A stretch of DNA of 64,000 nucleotides from Peribolospora baueri (taxonomy: Eukaryota; Basidiomycota; Peribolosporomycetes; Peribolosporales; Peribolosporaceae), in assembly GCA_029717555.1 (NCBI GenBank), contig JAMDHS010000023.1, positions 186,001 to 250,000 on the forward strand, written 5' to 3'. The translations under genes were made by a program, and so were the position numbers. The notes beneath the pieces were generated by a model. The model did no database searches. It had not been told where the DNA came from and saw nothing but the letters and a program-made list of their open reading frames with translations. Of the stretch, positions 19,822 to 31,402 are shown piece by piece; within the stretch, counting starts at the first letter, position 1; the number at the start of each line of letters is the position of its first letter.

Positions 19822-22800
19822 ATGTCGCCCCTCTCCTCCCCTTTCTTACGACTCCCCCTTCACCTTCTCCTCCTCCTCTCCCCCGCCCACGCTCTCACCT
19901 GCTCCAACTACGGCTACCCCAACACCACTGCTCAAGCCGCCTGCGTCTGTCCCTCCCCCTTCCTCCCACCCTCCTGCCTCTCCCCCTCCTGCTCCGGCAA
20001 CTTCCTCCTCCCCACCTCCCTCCGCCAGCCCCTCCCCGCCCTCGCCAATGTCACCGACGCCAACTTTGGTTCGCACACCGGCGGCGGAGGCGGTAATGCG
20101 TCCTACGTTGGTGCCGGGTGCGGGTGCGACGCCGGCTGGACGGGCGAGGGCTGTGGCGTGTGCACAACTGACGCCGCTTGCGATGCCGCCTTTGCCCGCG
20201 TCACCGCCGCCACGGGCAATCAGGACGCCCTGACCGGCGCGAGCACGACCGCCGACGCCGTGTGCAATGCCCAGCCGTGGACCAGGTCGGCGGGCATGAT
20301 CAGCTGTGACGTCCAAGTGATTTTTCTTCCATCGTCTTTCCCTCCGCCCTCTCCGTTCGTTTGTTCATCCTTCTCCCTTTTACTCCCTCCGCACAGAATC
20401 CAACCCTTCAAGCGCTCTTCCCCCTCAACTCGGTCCTCACCATCCAAAAGTTCGTTAACCCTTCCAAGTCCCTATTCCCTCCCTCGTCCGCCTCTTCCTC
20501 TTTCTCTCCCCCCTCATCCAATGCCACCGCCTTTGGCACCGCCGCCACGATGCTCGCCCAGCTCTGGTACGCCGGCGTGGAGCAGTTCTACTGTCATGCA
20601 GATCAGTGCGTCCAGTCCAACAAGACCGCCGCTGGAGGCGGCGGCCAAGGACAGCCGGTCGATTGGGTGTGCCAGGATTTGCAATGTCAGTGCGTCCCTG
20701 GCTCCGCCTTTTGTGGCGGCGTGCCGGTGAGTGCCCGTTTCTTCGGGCGTAGAAGTACACCGAATCGACGTCTCACTCGTCCTCCTCCCGCCTCAGCTCA
20801 AATCGATAGAGGGCACCATTTCCCAGCTCTCCGGCACGGTCACCATCACCTGCACGACTGCCTCCTGCACTTTCAACCAGGCCCTCCTCGCTTCCTTCTT
20901 CGGCTCCGGTGGCCTCTCCCTTACCGGCTGTTCCTTTGGCGAGTGCGTCAGTCGCGCCGTCTTGAACGAAGTTGACTCTTCCAGCGCCGGAGGCACTGGC
21001 GGCGGCGGTTCGGGTTCGAGTCTGAGCGCCGGCGTCATCGCCGCCCTCGCCGTCATCGGAGCTGCCGCGCTCGTCCTCCTTGCCCTCATCGCTTGGGCCA
21101 TCGTCGCGCAACGAAAAGCGAGAAGGCGCAGCCTCCCCCACGGTCTAGCCCTAGGCGTCGTGGAAGAAAAGTCGGCTCCAGGTCGTCCTTCCGAGGCGGG
21201 AAGAGGCGTGGCTTGGCATGCCGTATCCTACGACGTTCCCTCCCCTCGTCCCTCCATCTCCACCTGGTCGCGCTCCTTGGCCGCTGCCGCTCTTCCGATC
21301 CCCCGCCGACGACGACAACACCTCGTCGGAGGAGGCGATGGAGAGCGACCGGAAGAAGCGGCGGCAGCGGCGACGACAGAGCCAGGCAAGACTGTGCTAT
21401 TGAACAGCGAGGGAAGCGTCGCGCCGGGACACATGCTTGCGATCCTTGGCCCGAGCGGCGCGGGGAAGAGTACCCTCGTCGATATCCTCGCTGGAAAGGC
21501 TAAGCGCGGACACGTTCGCGGTCGCGTCTCCTTCTCCGGCGGCGGCGGCGGCGGCAGCGTAACGGGAACGGGGCGACCTCGGGTCGGCTTCGTCAGCCAG
21601 TCCGACGTCCTCCCACCCACCCTAACCCCACGCGAATACCTCCTCTTCTCCGCCCACCTTCGTCTCCCGCACGCCGAATCCCTACCACAATCTTCGATCC
21701 GTACCCACGTCTTTGAAGTCCTCCGCCAGCTCGGACTTACAGATGTTGCGGATGTGAGGATGGGCAATGAGGAGAGGAGGGGGTTGAGTGGTGGAGAGAA
21801 AAGGAGGGTTAGCATTGCGCTCGAGGTATTGACGAGGCCGGAGGTGCTCATTCTCGATGAGCCTACCTCGGGTAAGTCCGCCCCCATCGTGGCCCGCCCG
21901 CTTGCTGGCCGGGCTTGACCTGTCTTGGTAGCGCTCACATCCATCGCTTTCCTTCGCTCGTCAGGCCTTGACTCCGTCTCTGCAGCCAACGTCATCTCCG
22001 TCCTCCAGAACCTCGCCAGCGATCCAGTCTATCCCACCACCGTCGTCTGTTCCATCCATCAGCCAAGGTAAGCAGCATCCCGCCTTTTCCTTTTTCTTTG
22101 TTTTTCCAGCTCTGAACCGCTCGACGACACCCCCGCAGCTCCAAGATCTATCGCGCCTTCACCCACGTCCTCCTCCTCTCCCTCGGCCGACAGCTTTACT
22201 TTGGTCCCGGACGCGACGCGCCTGCCGAACACTTTGCTCGAAGGGGCGTCCCTTGTCCCGTCGGATACAACGTTGCGGATCACCTTCTCGAAATCGCTAG
22301 CGATCCTTCCCGGTCTGTCCTCGTCGACGCGCGGAGCGGTGGGGGGAGCAAGCAAGATCGGAAGGAGATCGTCGGAGCCGTCGACGACGGCGCGTCAGCG
22401 TCAGCGTCAGGAGGAATGAAGGCGAATGGCGACGCCAAGGACACGTCTGCGTCTGCAGAGATGGAAAGCGTCCTCCCCGTCCTGTCTCCCGGTGAACCTT
22501 TCTCGAGACGCACACGCGGCCAGGTGAACGACGCCCATGCGACGACGACGACAACGGTCGAGGCGGAGAGCCCGACGCCGAAGGAAAAGACGACGTGTCG
22601 GACGACGTTCTTGACCCAGTTCGAGGTCATCAGCGGCAGGGAATGGCTCAATCTCAAGCGGTGAGCCACGCCCCTTGCCTACCGGATCTTCCCGCCGTCC
22701 GTCACCGTCTACCGTTCCTGACCGTCCGCTGATATACTCTCTTCCGCGACCCCCCCCTCGTTTCATCTCCTTCGACAGAGACAAGTCGCTTTTCCTCCTA

Positions 22801-24096
22801 CACCTCGGTGTCGCGCTCATCCTCGGCGTCTTCTGCGGCGGACTCTACTTCCACGTCAACCTCACCATCGCCGGTTTTCAGTCTCGCGTCGGATCGCTCT
22901 TCTTCATCGGCGCCCTCATCGCCTTTACCAGCTTGTCGAGCTTGAGCAACCTCGTGGAGAGGAAGGAGCTGTTCGTGAGGGAGAGGGCGGCCGGGTATTA
23001 CCGGTGAGTCGCTGCCCCTCTTCCACACGCCGCCGTGCCGCACGTCTCGTCGAGCTGATACCATTCCTGCCCCTCTCGTCCTCCCTCCTTCTTCTAGCCC
23101 CGGCGCCTGGCTCCTCTCCACGATCCTCTTCGACGTCATCCCCCTACGCTTGATTCCCACCATCGCCTGTGGCACGATCATCTACTGGATGGTCGGCCTC
23201 GCCCCGCACCCGGCCCAGTTCTTCAAATACCTCTTCGTCCTCGCCCTCTTCAACATTGCCTCCGTCCTTTTCAACCTCGTCCTCGCCGCCTCCATCCGTA
23301 ACGGCGGTGCGGCCATCCTTTTGGGCAGCATCGTCACGCTATTTGAGATGGCCTATGGTGAGCTAGCTGATCCGAGACGGAGGGAGGGGAGGGGAGCGAT
23401 GGGACACTTGTCGACGTCGTGTTCGTGCCGCTCATACCCACTTCCGTCGTCCTATGTCGCTTTCGGGAAAAACCCCTTATTTTTTTTTTCCTTCGCAGCC
23501 GGCTTCTTCGTCAACCTGGGACGAATACCGCCAGTACTCCGATGGCTTCAATATCTCTCCTTGCTCAGTGCGTCTCCGACCCCACCCGACGTTTTTTCTC
23601 TCTTTTTCTTGTCGCATCCCGCAACGCCCTATGACTCGCTCACGTCACGTCGCGTCGCTTCGATTTTCACCCCATCGCGCAGAGTACGCGCTCGAAGCGC
23701 TCTCCGTCAACGAGGTCATGTCGGGCCTCCAGATCGAGGACGTGATCGCAGGCGTGCCCGTCAACATCTCCGCCGTGACGATCATGAACCTCTTGTTCGG
23801 GTTCGGAGAGAAGAATTACTGGAGGTGAGCGCGCGTCGCGTCGCATCGCGTCGCGGCGAGGCGAGGCCAGCGAAAACGCGCCTCGACATTGTTCCGATGC
23901 CGGGCCCAACTGACGGCATCCCCTTCGCTTTTCTTCCCGTCTCGCCACTCACCCTCGCCCTTCACGCGGCCCGACGTTTTTGTCTCATTCTCGTTCGCCT
24001 TCGCACAGAGACGTGGTCATCTTTGTCGCTTTCATCGCCGGTTTCTCCGTCATCCTCGTCAGCGTCGTTGGCTGGAAGCTTAGAGAGCGGAGATAG
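19822..24096 (+). CDS. ABCG-family transporter with extracellular EGF-like ectodomain (ADP1-like)
   Basis: The domain order is that of yeast Adp1 and plant/fungal ABCG half-transporters. There is a signal peptide (LPLHLLLLLSPAHALT), then a Cys-rich luminal/extracellular region with an EGF-like turn CGCDAGWTGEGCGVC. A first membrane helix follows (GVIAALAVIGAAALVLLALIAW), then the ATP-binding domain: Walker A GPSGAGKST, signature LSGGEKRR, Walker B VLILDEPTSG and H-loop SIHQPS. A long low-complexity insert (about 22320-22600) precedes the ABC2 membrane domain (LFLLHLGVALILGVFCGGLY, then WLLSTILFDVIPLRLIPTIA and later helices). The C-terminus is VILVSVVGWKLRERR with TAG at 24094-24096. About ten exons join cleanly in frame. 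The substrate is unknown. The ATG at 19822 is chosen because it opens directly into the signal peptide. Confidence 0.92.
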
Positions 24097-24922
24097 GTCT
24101 TTCGCCCGGGCGCTCAGGCTTATTTCCCCGATGCTCCCTTTCCCTCACTTTCTATTTCTTCCCATTTCTTTGTCCTTCCCCCCTCTCCCTTTTCTTCTGG
24201 TCTTCTATTGGGAATACCCCTTATGGCGGTCGGTTCTTGTGGCAACGTATTTCAAGACACGAGCTTTGAAAAAAGACCGAGACGGCTTCAGGTGGTCGTC
24301 GGAAAGATGATGAAGAGTGCGCGTGGACAGCCGTGGGGCGGTCGTCAGGGTCATCTGTCCGGCGACACTCCCGTCGTGATGATGATGCGCTTTTAAGCCA
24401 CACTCCACAATCGCATCGCATCGCATCGCTCAAGCTTGCTGCTCCCGGAAGATCGCTCCTTTGAGCGAACCAGTCTGGCACAGAGTCTGGAGCTGGGCGG
24501 TCAGTCCGGCGCCCGTATTGATGCCTCCCGGCAGGACCATCGCGCCCGCAGGCGGCAGGGCGCCCACAGTCGGGGCGGCCGCCATGCCGACCAGGCTGGG
24601 AGCGGGGCGGAGCTGACGAGAGGGACGGCCAGGCTGATGAGAGCGAGGGTACAGAAGGAAGACGACTGGCAGGTGGGAACGTTCGTTTGCCGTCCTGATC
24701 CCGCACCGGGTGGCGGGGAGGCCGGGGGGGGGTGGGGAGCTGGCCGGAAAAGGGGCTATAGAGCGACGAGTCGGCGCGCACGAGAGACAGAACAGACTCG
24801 CCTTCATATTTCCTCTAGACCGCAACGATGGTGTATGTGGAAAATACGTCGGCGTGCGTGTTGCAGACGCAGGTTTGGAGACGAGCCAAGCCGTCTTCCT
24901 AAGCGCCGAGGGTTACGTGAGC
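24097..24922. other. Stretch between the ABCG gene and the coiled-coil orphan
   Basis: It holds the 3' end of the ABCG gene and the leader of the next gene. On the - strand, 24433-24807 encodes a possible small protein (start MKASLFCLS, end LKGAIFREQQA); its parts do not join in one frame by clear splice sites, so I do not call it. An alternative frame there reads like a signal peptide (TLALISLAVPLVSSAPL). Confidence 0.35.
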
Positions 24923-26329
24923 ATGACCAAGAACCGAAAAGCCTCAGGCAGAGCGAGGTCGGCGACTCCCATCGCTCAAAAGAGTCAGAACCACCTGACG
25001 AACGCGCAGATGAGGATGCGGGGCCCGACGGCGACGGCGATGACCACCACCACCACCACACCATCTCACGTCGCTCCTGGCGAACGGCCCTACGCCGCCA
25101 GCTCGAGCTCCCCACCGAGCACGGCGGGCCCGCCAACGCCCCCCACTCCGCTCTCCAGACCGACGTCCGTGCGCTTTTCGGCCGACGGCTGTCCCTCGCC
25201 GCATCACGAACATCAGCCCCAACACGGGTCTCGCGAGCACCATCAGATGCCCCTCGGCGCCACCATACGCAGGAAGGAAGGCCACCGCAACTTGAAGCAA
25301 CCCCGTCCGCGCCCTCGTCTGCGGCAAGCCGAGTGCGAAAAAGCGACCGAGTCCGATTCCACGTCCGACTCTGAGATGTCTGCCGGCTTCCATTCCGCCG
25401 GCTCCCATCTATCTGAAGACGAAAGCGCCTCCTCCGCCGGGCCTTGCTCTTCCCCATCCTCCTCTACCTCCTCTTTTCTCTCTTTTACACCCATGCTTCA
25501 TGTCGAGCCGATCAATAGGAGAGACGGCAGAGGAGATGAGCGCAAACAGTGGGTTGTGCAAGGAGGAGAGCTGGAGAAAGCGCAGATGGAAGCAAGAGGT
25601 GTGGATGAGGAGGCCGTGAAGCATGAGATGAGGCATAGAAGGAGGACTGGTGGTGGTGACGGCGACGGCAGTGGCGGTACGGCTGCTAGCGATCAGAAAC
25701 ATCAGGCTGTTATGGATGGAGTAACAGAGAAGGAGAGACAATTTGAGGTTGGAGGGATGTTCCCAAAAGGGCGAGAGCGGGATGAAGGACCGGCAGACAA
25801 GCACAAGCACCTTGGTCCACCAGGCCTAGACGCACGAGACCTCATCCGGCTCCACAGTGAGCGAACGTGGCCTCGCTCAGCTGGAGCCAATGCTCAGCCA
25901 GTGCCACCTTGCTCCTCTGACCTCAAGGAGGCGGCATGGTTAGGAAAGGCGGCACTGGGAAGCTACGCGGATACCAGTACTGCTGAGGAAGACCGGAATG
26001 AGGAAGGAAGACATCCGTCGACGGAGGAACGAGCCGAACACGCAGAAGCACTTGCATCAGCACAAGCTTCGGCTCTAGCGTCCAGCGAGCGTTTCCACCT
26101 TGGCCGGGAGCGATCGCTGTTGAACGAGGTGAGGGCGCTGCGACAGAGGCTGTCTGTGAGCATCGAGATCGGCGAGCACGAGAGGAGGATGGTGGAGGCC
26201 GGGAGGAAGTACGAGATCGCTTTGAAGGAGCTTGAGGACCAGGTGAGAGGATTACGAGAGGGGAGAAAAGCTGTGAAGCGCAGGGGTTGGCGAAGGTTGT
26301 TGCATTTGCCCAAGCACATTCATCATTAG
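24923..26329 (+). CDS. Predicted 468-residue protein with disordered N-terminus and C-terminal coiled coil
   Basis: A single long frame without introns, which is rare in this window. I take ATG 24923 (MTKNRKASGRARSATPIAQK) as start, since upstream in-frame codons are non-ATG. Residues 1-190 are Ser/Thr/Pro/His-rich and probably disordered, with clusters of Ser and acidic residues (ESDSTSDSEM). The middle is polar. The last 130 residues are Glu/Ala/Arg-rich with heptad character (LGRERSLLNEVRALRQRLSV, YEIALKELEDQVRGLREGRK). It ends in a basic, aromatic tail, RRGWRRLLHLPKHIHH. I recognise no domain. Frame openness over 1.4 kb at this GC content is weaker evidence than usual, but the coiled coil and consistent composition favour a real gene. 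Confidence 0.6.
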   Translation: MTKNRKASGRARSATPIAQKSQNHLTNAQMRMRGPTATAMTTTTTTPSHVAPGERPYAASSSSPPSTAGPPTPPTPLSRPTSVRFSADGCPSPHHEHQPQHGSREHHQMPLGATIRRKEGHRNLKQPRPRPRLRQAECEKATESDSTSDSEMSAGFHSAGSHLSEDESASSAGPCSSPSSSTSSFLSFTPMLHVEPINRRDGRGDERKQWVVQGGELEKAQMEARGVDEEAVKHEMRHRRRTGGGDGDGSGGTAASDQKHQAVMDGVTEKERQFEVGGMFPKGRERDEGPADKHKHLGPPGLDARDLIRLHSERTWPRSAGANAQPVPPCSSDLKEAAWLGKAALGSYADTSTAEEDRNEEGRHPSTEERAEHAEALASAQASALASSERFHLGRERSLLNEVRALRQRLSVSIEIGEHERRMVEAGRKYEIALKELEDQVRGLREGRKAVKRRGWRRLLHLPKHIHH

Positions 26330-26506
26330 CATCATGTATTGCTAAGATACGCCAGTCAAACTGAGAAGACAGTGCCAGATCGGCACGTCTTGGCGTCCAA
26401 GCTAAGGCAAAGATTTATTCAATTGATTCTTGGAAATTCACTTTGGGTTTATTTGTCCAACGGACATACACACTGGGGAATACTGGCGAACAAAGCGAAT
26501 ACACGC

Positions 26507-27597
26507 CTAAAGGCCCTCCTTCAACCTCTTCTCGGCTTCCTTGAAGTTGATCACTTGCCTATGTTACACGAATGAAAGGTGACAGCCGGTAAGCGGATCG
26601 ACGAACGACGGCAGAGGGAACATGACGTGCACAGCGGCAGCACGTGACGCCGATACAGTCTTCACGCTCACCAGATTGCCTTAAAGTACTCGGCCTTGAC
26701 ATTCTGGTACTGGAGGTAGTAAGCGTGCTCCCAAGCGTCGATGCCGATAAGGGGCTTGTGGGCTGGCATGAAGAAAAGTTCAAACAGGGAAGGGGACGTC
26801 AGCGAGATTGTCATGCGTCGTCAGACTGCCGAGCTCTCGGGATGATCTACTGACACAGCAAAGGGTCCTGGTTCGCAGTGGTGACGATATCGAGCTTCTT
26901 GGTGATGGGGTGAATACCGAGCCAGCCCCATCCAGAGCCCTGGATGCCAGCGAGGGCGGCATTGAACTTGGTCTTAAGCTGGTCGAGGCCACCGAAGTCG
27001 CGATCGATGGCATCCTTGAGCGCACCGTCGGAGAGCTCGCCACCACCGGCCTTGGGCGGGGCCAGGTTGGTCCAGAAAAGAGAGTGGTTTACGTGGCCTG
27101 GTGTGATGTGTAGGCAGGCATACCACTGATAAGTGGGGCTCACGGGATAGTGTGGGCCAACGGTGAGCGGGACGGGGAAGTTGCTTATAGTTTAACTCAC
27201 CACCGCCGTTGAAGACGAGAAGCCGCTGTGTCTCAAGCTGGGTCTTGACGTCACCCTTGGCGGTCGCCTCGTGCAGGGTTTCCTCAGCAGCATTGAGACC
27301 GTTAACGTAGGCCTGGTGGTGCTTGTTGTGGTGGAGCTCCATGATCTGGCCGGAGATGGCCGGCTCGAGCGCCTTTGTAGACATGAGCGTAAAGGGTTAG
27401 GCGTCGACTCAGCGTCAAGACATGGTCCGGTTCGGCCATTCATCGTCGACATTCATTCCAGTTACACTTACACCGTAGTCGTACGGCAGATCAGGCAGTG
27501 TGTGCTTGCTCCTCGTGGCCATCGTGCCGGCAGGCCGGACCGCAGAGGCGCGGAGGGCGGACGAGGCGAGAGGGCGAGCGGCGACGCGGAAGGACAT
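26507..27597 (-). CDS. SOD2: Mitochondrial manganese superoxide dismutase
   Basis: Converts superoxide to hydrogen peroxide in the mitochondrial matrix. Exon 1 carries a presequence ([20 protein letters not shown]) and the mature start [13 protein letters not shown]. Exon 2 begins [20 protein letters not shown] with the first metal-ligand His region. The next exon has [14 protein letters not shown] (second His ligand), GSGWGWLGI and [14 protein letters not shown] further exon has [18 protein letters not shown] with the Asp and His ligands, and the last gives [14 protein letters not shown] with TAG at 26507-26509. The GSGWGW motif and Gly/Gln pattern fit the Mn form. The whole length matches the family and no break is seen. 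An inner ATG (MSTKALEP, 27384) lies just inside the intron and is not the start. Confidence 0.95.
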
Positions 27598-28372
27598 GGT
27601 GGGATTGTGAGCAGGAATCAGGAGTGGTGAAAGTGGCCGTCGTGAAGATGATCGCGATCGTTCAATCCCGGAACGATGTTCGATGATGACGCGCAGATGA
27701 TCGGCGCCGCAGTCGAGTAAGTGCACAAGTATGTAAGCAACCGTAGGGTTAGGGTCGGGCCCTTGCCGCAGCCCCAAGCACGTCCACCGCCATCGTTCGT
27801 TCGGCGGCCCCATTAGGGCGCCTTCCCGTCATCCCAACGCTCGTTCCCTTTGGCCCGTTCCCGATTGCATCTTCGGTCAGCGGGTTGCCAAGTGAAATTG
27901 GCAATCCTCATTACCCGCGTAGGAACCTTGAAACGAGGGAGGGACGCGTGCGTGGCTTACTTAAGGGATGGCAAGTCCTGTTACCTCCTTTACCTCCTGT
28001 AGGCAGGCGCCGCGGCGGTGAGGGGGCGTCCCAGGCCGCAAGCGGACAACCTCGTCGTCGTCGTCTTAGCCGCCCTCCGTGACCAACGCACCTAGGGGCC
28101 AATGAATAGCAAAGGATAGGGATGAGAGCGCGGAGAATACCCAGCCCACACGGGAGTGGCTCTGGTCCTGCGGCGTCGGGTTCTGGTGGCGATCCGGAAC
28201 AACGCCGCCTTGCGGCTGTTGGCTTCGTTAACATGACCTCGGCCGCACTTTTCGGCGTCAAGACGACTCGACGCTTGCTGCACACTGTCGCACAACCTAG
28301 GCGCCACCATGGTGCGGTCCGAGTTGTCGGTTCTGGACGAGGTACCGAAGCAGGTCGACCGCGCTCGTCGAG
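27598..28372. other. Intergenic between SOD2 promoter and the mitochondrial insert
   Basis: Ordinary GC-rich sequence without a convincing gene. The change to AT-rich sequence near 28373 is abrupt. Confidence 0.4.
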
Positions 28373-29200
28373 TATAAATTTATGATAAGGATTTCGTTCG
28401 TTATCGGACTTAACCTTACATTTTATAACACGAACTGACGACAGCCATGCAACACCTGTGAAAAAAAAACCTATTACACTTATTTTTAAAACTAGCACAA
28501 TAGGCAAACAAACTACTCCGACAAGGGTATTCATTTAACTATTTTCATACAAGGAAAGGTAAGGTTCTACGTGGATCATCGTATTAAATAACATGCTTCA
28601 CTTCGGGTTTCTGGTGCCCTCTAATCTTTTTGTTTTCAGCACTGATGCTATACTCACAAGATGCTACAAGCGTTAGCATCTTATCAGATATAATAATTGC
28701 TACCAAATGATAGTGTAGATCGTTTACGGCTTGGAATACTAGGGTATCTAATCCTTGTCTCTCCCCAAGCTTTCGTATCTTAGTGTCAATCGTTAATTAG
28801 AAACGTGCCTTCGCAATTAGTATTCCACTAAGTATAATCGGATTTCATCCCTACTCTTAGCATTATCCTTTCCTCTGTTCGATTCTAGTTATTAATGTTA
28901 AAATAACCACCTACATGCCCTTTACACCTATTAAATACGTCTAACGTTGGCCCACCCGTATTACCGCTTCTGCTGGCACGATGGTTAGATTGGACTTATA
29001 GTAAGGAAAGTCATTATACTCCTTACTCTATCCACAAGAGTTATCCACTTGTAGAATTCTAGTTGACTAGGTCATTCTTTCGAACATTGCCCAATATTCT
29101 AAACTGTTGCGTCTTAAAATAGACCATCCTTGGGCTCAACCTCGATTGACGCTGTCGACTTATACGACTTGTTTGCACGCTACACAGATCGGAAACGCAG
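28373..29200 (-). pseudogene. rns: NUMT: partial mitochondrial small-subunit rRNA gene in nuclear DNA
   Basis: This AT-rich block holds, as complement, the universal small-subunit rRNA landmarks in correct order and spacing. They are the 1100 region (aaggatttcgttcgttatcg), the 1050 region (cgaactgacgacagccatgc), the 910-970 region (ggtaaggttctacg, then attaaataacatgcttcac), the 790 site (aatactagggtatctaatcc, about 28735-28755), the 530 loop (cgtattaccgcttctgctgg, about 28958-28978), and the 340 region (acattgcccaatattctaaactg). Using E. coli numbering this spans about position 1115 back to about 300, roughly 830 nt. The 5' domain and the 3' minor domain are absent, so it cannot be a working rRNA. 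Low GC and divergent variable regions point to a fungal mitochondrial origin. The right edge is approximate. RCC1 ends about 200 nt to its right. Confidence 0.9.
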
Positions 29201-29413
29201 CCCCGATCCCACTCGCCATGGTCATAGGAAGAGAGCTGAAAGAGGCTATGATAAAGAGGACTACTGAGGTATCTATATAAGTCGTTTGTTTCAAAGTCGG
29301 AACGAGAAAGCACATTGTTGTACTACACTCGTACACGACAGGTGAATAAATTCGATTCGACCCAGAGGAGCGCTCCTTCTTGATTTGAAATCAGTTCGTG
29401 GATCTCCCTCGAA

Positions 29414-31402
29414 TCACTCATCCACCTTGACAGCGAGCACAGCAGAGTGTTGCCCGCCCGTAGCGCATCTCACCACCTTATACCCCTGCATCTGCTTGCT
29501 AGTCACCCTCGTCGGGGTCCTCACTTCTTCCTCGTCGCCTATGCCTAACTGGCACTGGTTGCCGTAACCCCAGCCGTAAAGGCAGCCGTCCTCGGCAACT
29601 GCAAGGTTGTGCCGCGTGCCGCTGGCCAGATGCACGATCTTCGTCGGCTTGCCGTCGGCTTCTGCCGGGAAAGGTATGTGCACCGGCTCAGGGATGTACT
29701 CGTCCGGAGGAGGACCCTTCGTCGGCGGAAGATCATCCGACGATACGACGCCCGCAAAGGCCCCGCCCATGCCATCCACCTCCATGGCATCGGCGCCACC
29801 GCTAGCCGACGCCTTTTCGCGCTTCTGGGCCTGTTTGGCCTCCCACTGCTTCATCTCCTCCTCCAACTCCTCCGCCCTGCGCTTCTCCCACTTTTCGCGC
29901 TCTTCCGCCACCTCGATCATCGCAGGATGGTCGTCGTCCAGACCGAGCTCGAAGCCGTCGCAGCGCCCGCAGCCCCAGACTTCGCCGTTGTCGAGCAAGA
30001 AGAGCGTGTGGTGCTCGCCGCCCGAGATCTGCTTCACTCGAGCTCCGCCATGCTTCTCCGGGCTTAGCGCTTCCACGCGCGCCGGCACAGGGATGATGTC
30101 CTGAGCGCCTCCATGCGACATCGGCACGCCCGTTTGATGGAGCGAGTTGAGGCCCCAGCTATAGACCTCTCCCTTCTTGTCGACCGCAAAAGAGTGGTAG
30201 CTGCCGGATCCCAACATCACGATATCTTTGAGAGCCAAGCGTTCCGGTGTCAGACCATTGATCTTGCGCCTCTCGATGATGCGCCTTCCGAGCTGGTTCT
30301 GCTGACCGTTGCCCCACGTGTAGACGTGGCCCGTCGTCGTCAGAGCCAGAACGTGATCGGCGCCACACGCGATCTGCACGAAGCTGTGCTTGTTGAGCTC
30401 GGGCAGGGAAACTGGAGAGAACTGCTTCTTCTCCGATCCAGTGCGGCCGTCGAAGCCAAGCAATCCGTCGTTGGACTAGGAGAAAAAAAGGGGCCGTCGC
30501 GCGCATTCAGCGACGGTGAACGTAGAGATGCCGAGACTTCTATCGCTCACCATACTCACCCTGAAGCTACCCCACACTCGCACCTGGCCCTGATCTCCGA
30601 TTGCCACGCTCACGCTGTCTCCAGCAGCAACCTGAACGGCACGGAAAAGCTCGACTTCGCCCTCCTTGCCGCCCTCAGGCGGCGGTCCGGGTAGCACGCC
30701 GCGACCGGCAGGGTCGAGGCCCTCGACTCGCATCGGCTCCGTCTCCAGCACTTCCGCCTCAATGGACGAATCTCGAGTGGTGGAGCGACCGAGAGAGGCG
30801 TTATCGTTGATACCCCACGACCATATCTGAAAGGCGTCGAGGCAACATGAATAAAAACACCGGGTAAACACGGGGACGCGGTCGAGTTGAAGGAAAGGGC
30901 GTCGGGAAAAGAAACCCGCGAATGGTTCACTCACCTGTCCATCCGAATCCACCGCCAATGTATGCATACCGCCAGCGGCGAGCGTCTCCAATCCGCCCTG
31001 GCCGGAAATGCCCTCGTCCACTTTGGATTTCCAGCCGATATGCAAACGCGGACGCTTGATCTCTCCCAGCTCTCCGGTGCCCAGTCCGTGTTGGCCCATA
31101 TCGCCATTTCCGAACACGAACAGGTATCGTGGGAGGATCACGGTCGCGTCCTTCGCGCTGCGGACGGCCGCTTCCGGGACCGGAAGCGCGTTAAGCCCTG
31201 GACGAGGTGCTCTCGAAAGGGCACTCGCCCGACCGCGACGAGACGGCGACGCGGACATCGTCCTCGTCTTTTTCCCTGCAGGCTCGGGCGTCTTGCTACG
31301 TCCGCGCCCGTTGGCGGTAGAGGCCCCCTTGCTGGGGCCAGCAACCGGCGACTTGCCCCGCTTCCGGGTCGACCTCTGAGCCATGTGCTCGTCCACGTCC
31401 AT
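29414..31402 (-). CDS. RCC1-type Ran guanine-nucleotide exchange factor
   Basis: Chromatin-bound exchange factor that loads Ran with GTP in the nucleus (yeast Prp20/Srm1, fission yeast Pim1). After a basic nuclear-localisation tail (QRSTRKRGKSPV, KKTRTMSASPSRRGR) come the propeller blades: YLFVFGNGDMGQHGLGTGEL, TLAAGGMHTLAVDSDGQ, IWSWGINDNASLGR, AAGDSVSVAIGDQGQVRVWG, IACGADHVLALTTTGHVYTW, MLGSGSYHSFAVDKKGEVYS, ISGGEHHTLFLLDNGEVWGC and LASGTRHNLAVAEDGCLYGW. It ends SAVLAVKVDE. Three or more exons are visible. A charged insert (EEREKWEKRRAEELEEEMKQ onward, about 29910-29780) interrupts one blade. I take MDVDEHMAQRS (ATG 31402) as start. An upstream exon MS at 31668-31673 could splice in frame to SATRARIN and would lengthen the N-terminus. 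It is divergent from COG5. Confidence 0.92.

Noticed and set aside
24433-24807. Small - strand protein with signal-peptide-like parts
   Set aside because: The hydrophobic stretch and the C-terminal frame differ, and no splice pair joins them convincingly. Kept only as a note.
27911-28534. A 207-residue - strand frame reaching into the mitochondrial insert
   Set aside because: It runs across the junction between GC-rich and AT-rich DNA and has no family features.
28373-29200. A functional rRNA gene or bacterial contamination
   Set aside because: Only the central part of the rRNA is present and it is flanked by fungal genes on both sides; the low GC fits mitochondria better than bacteria.
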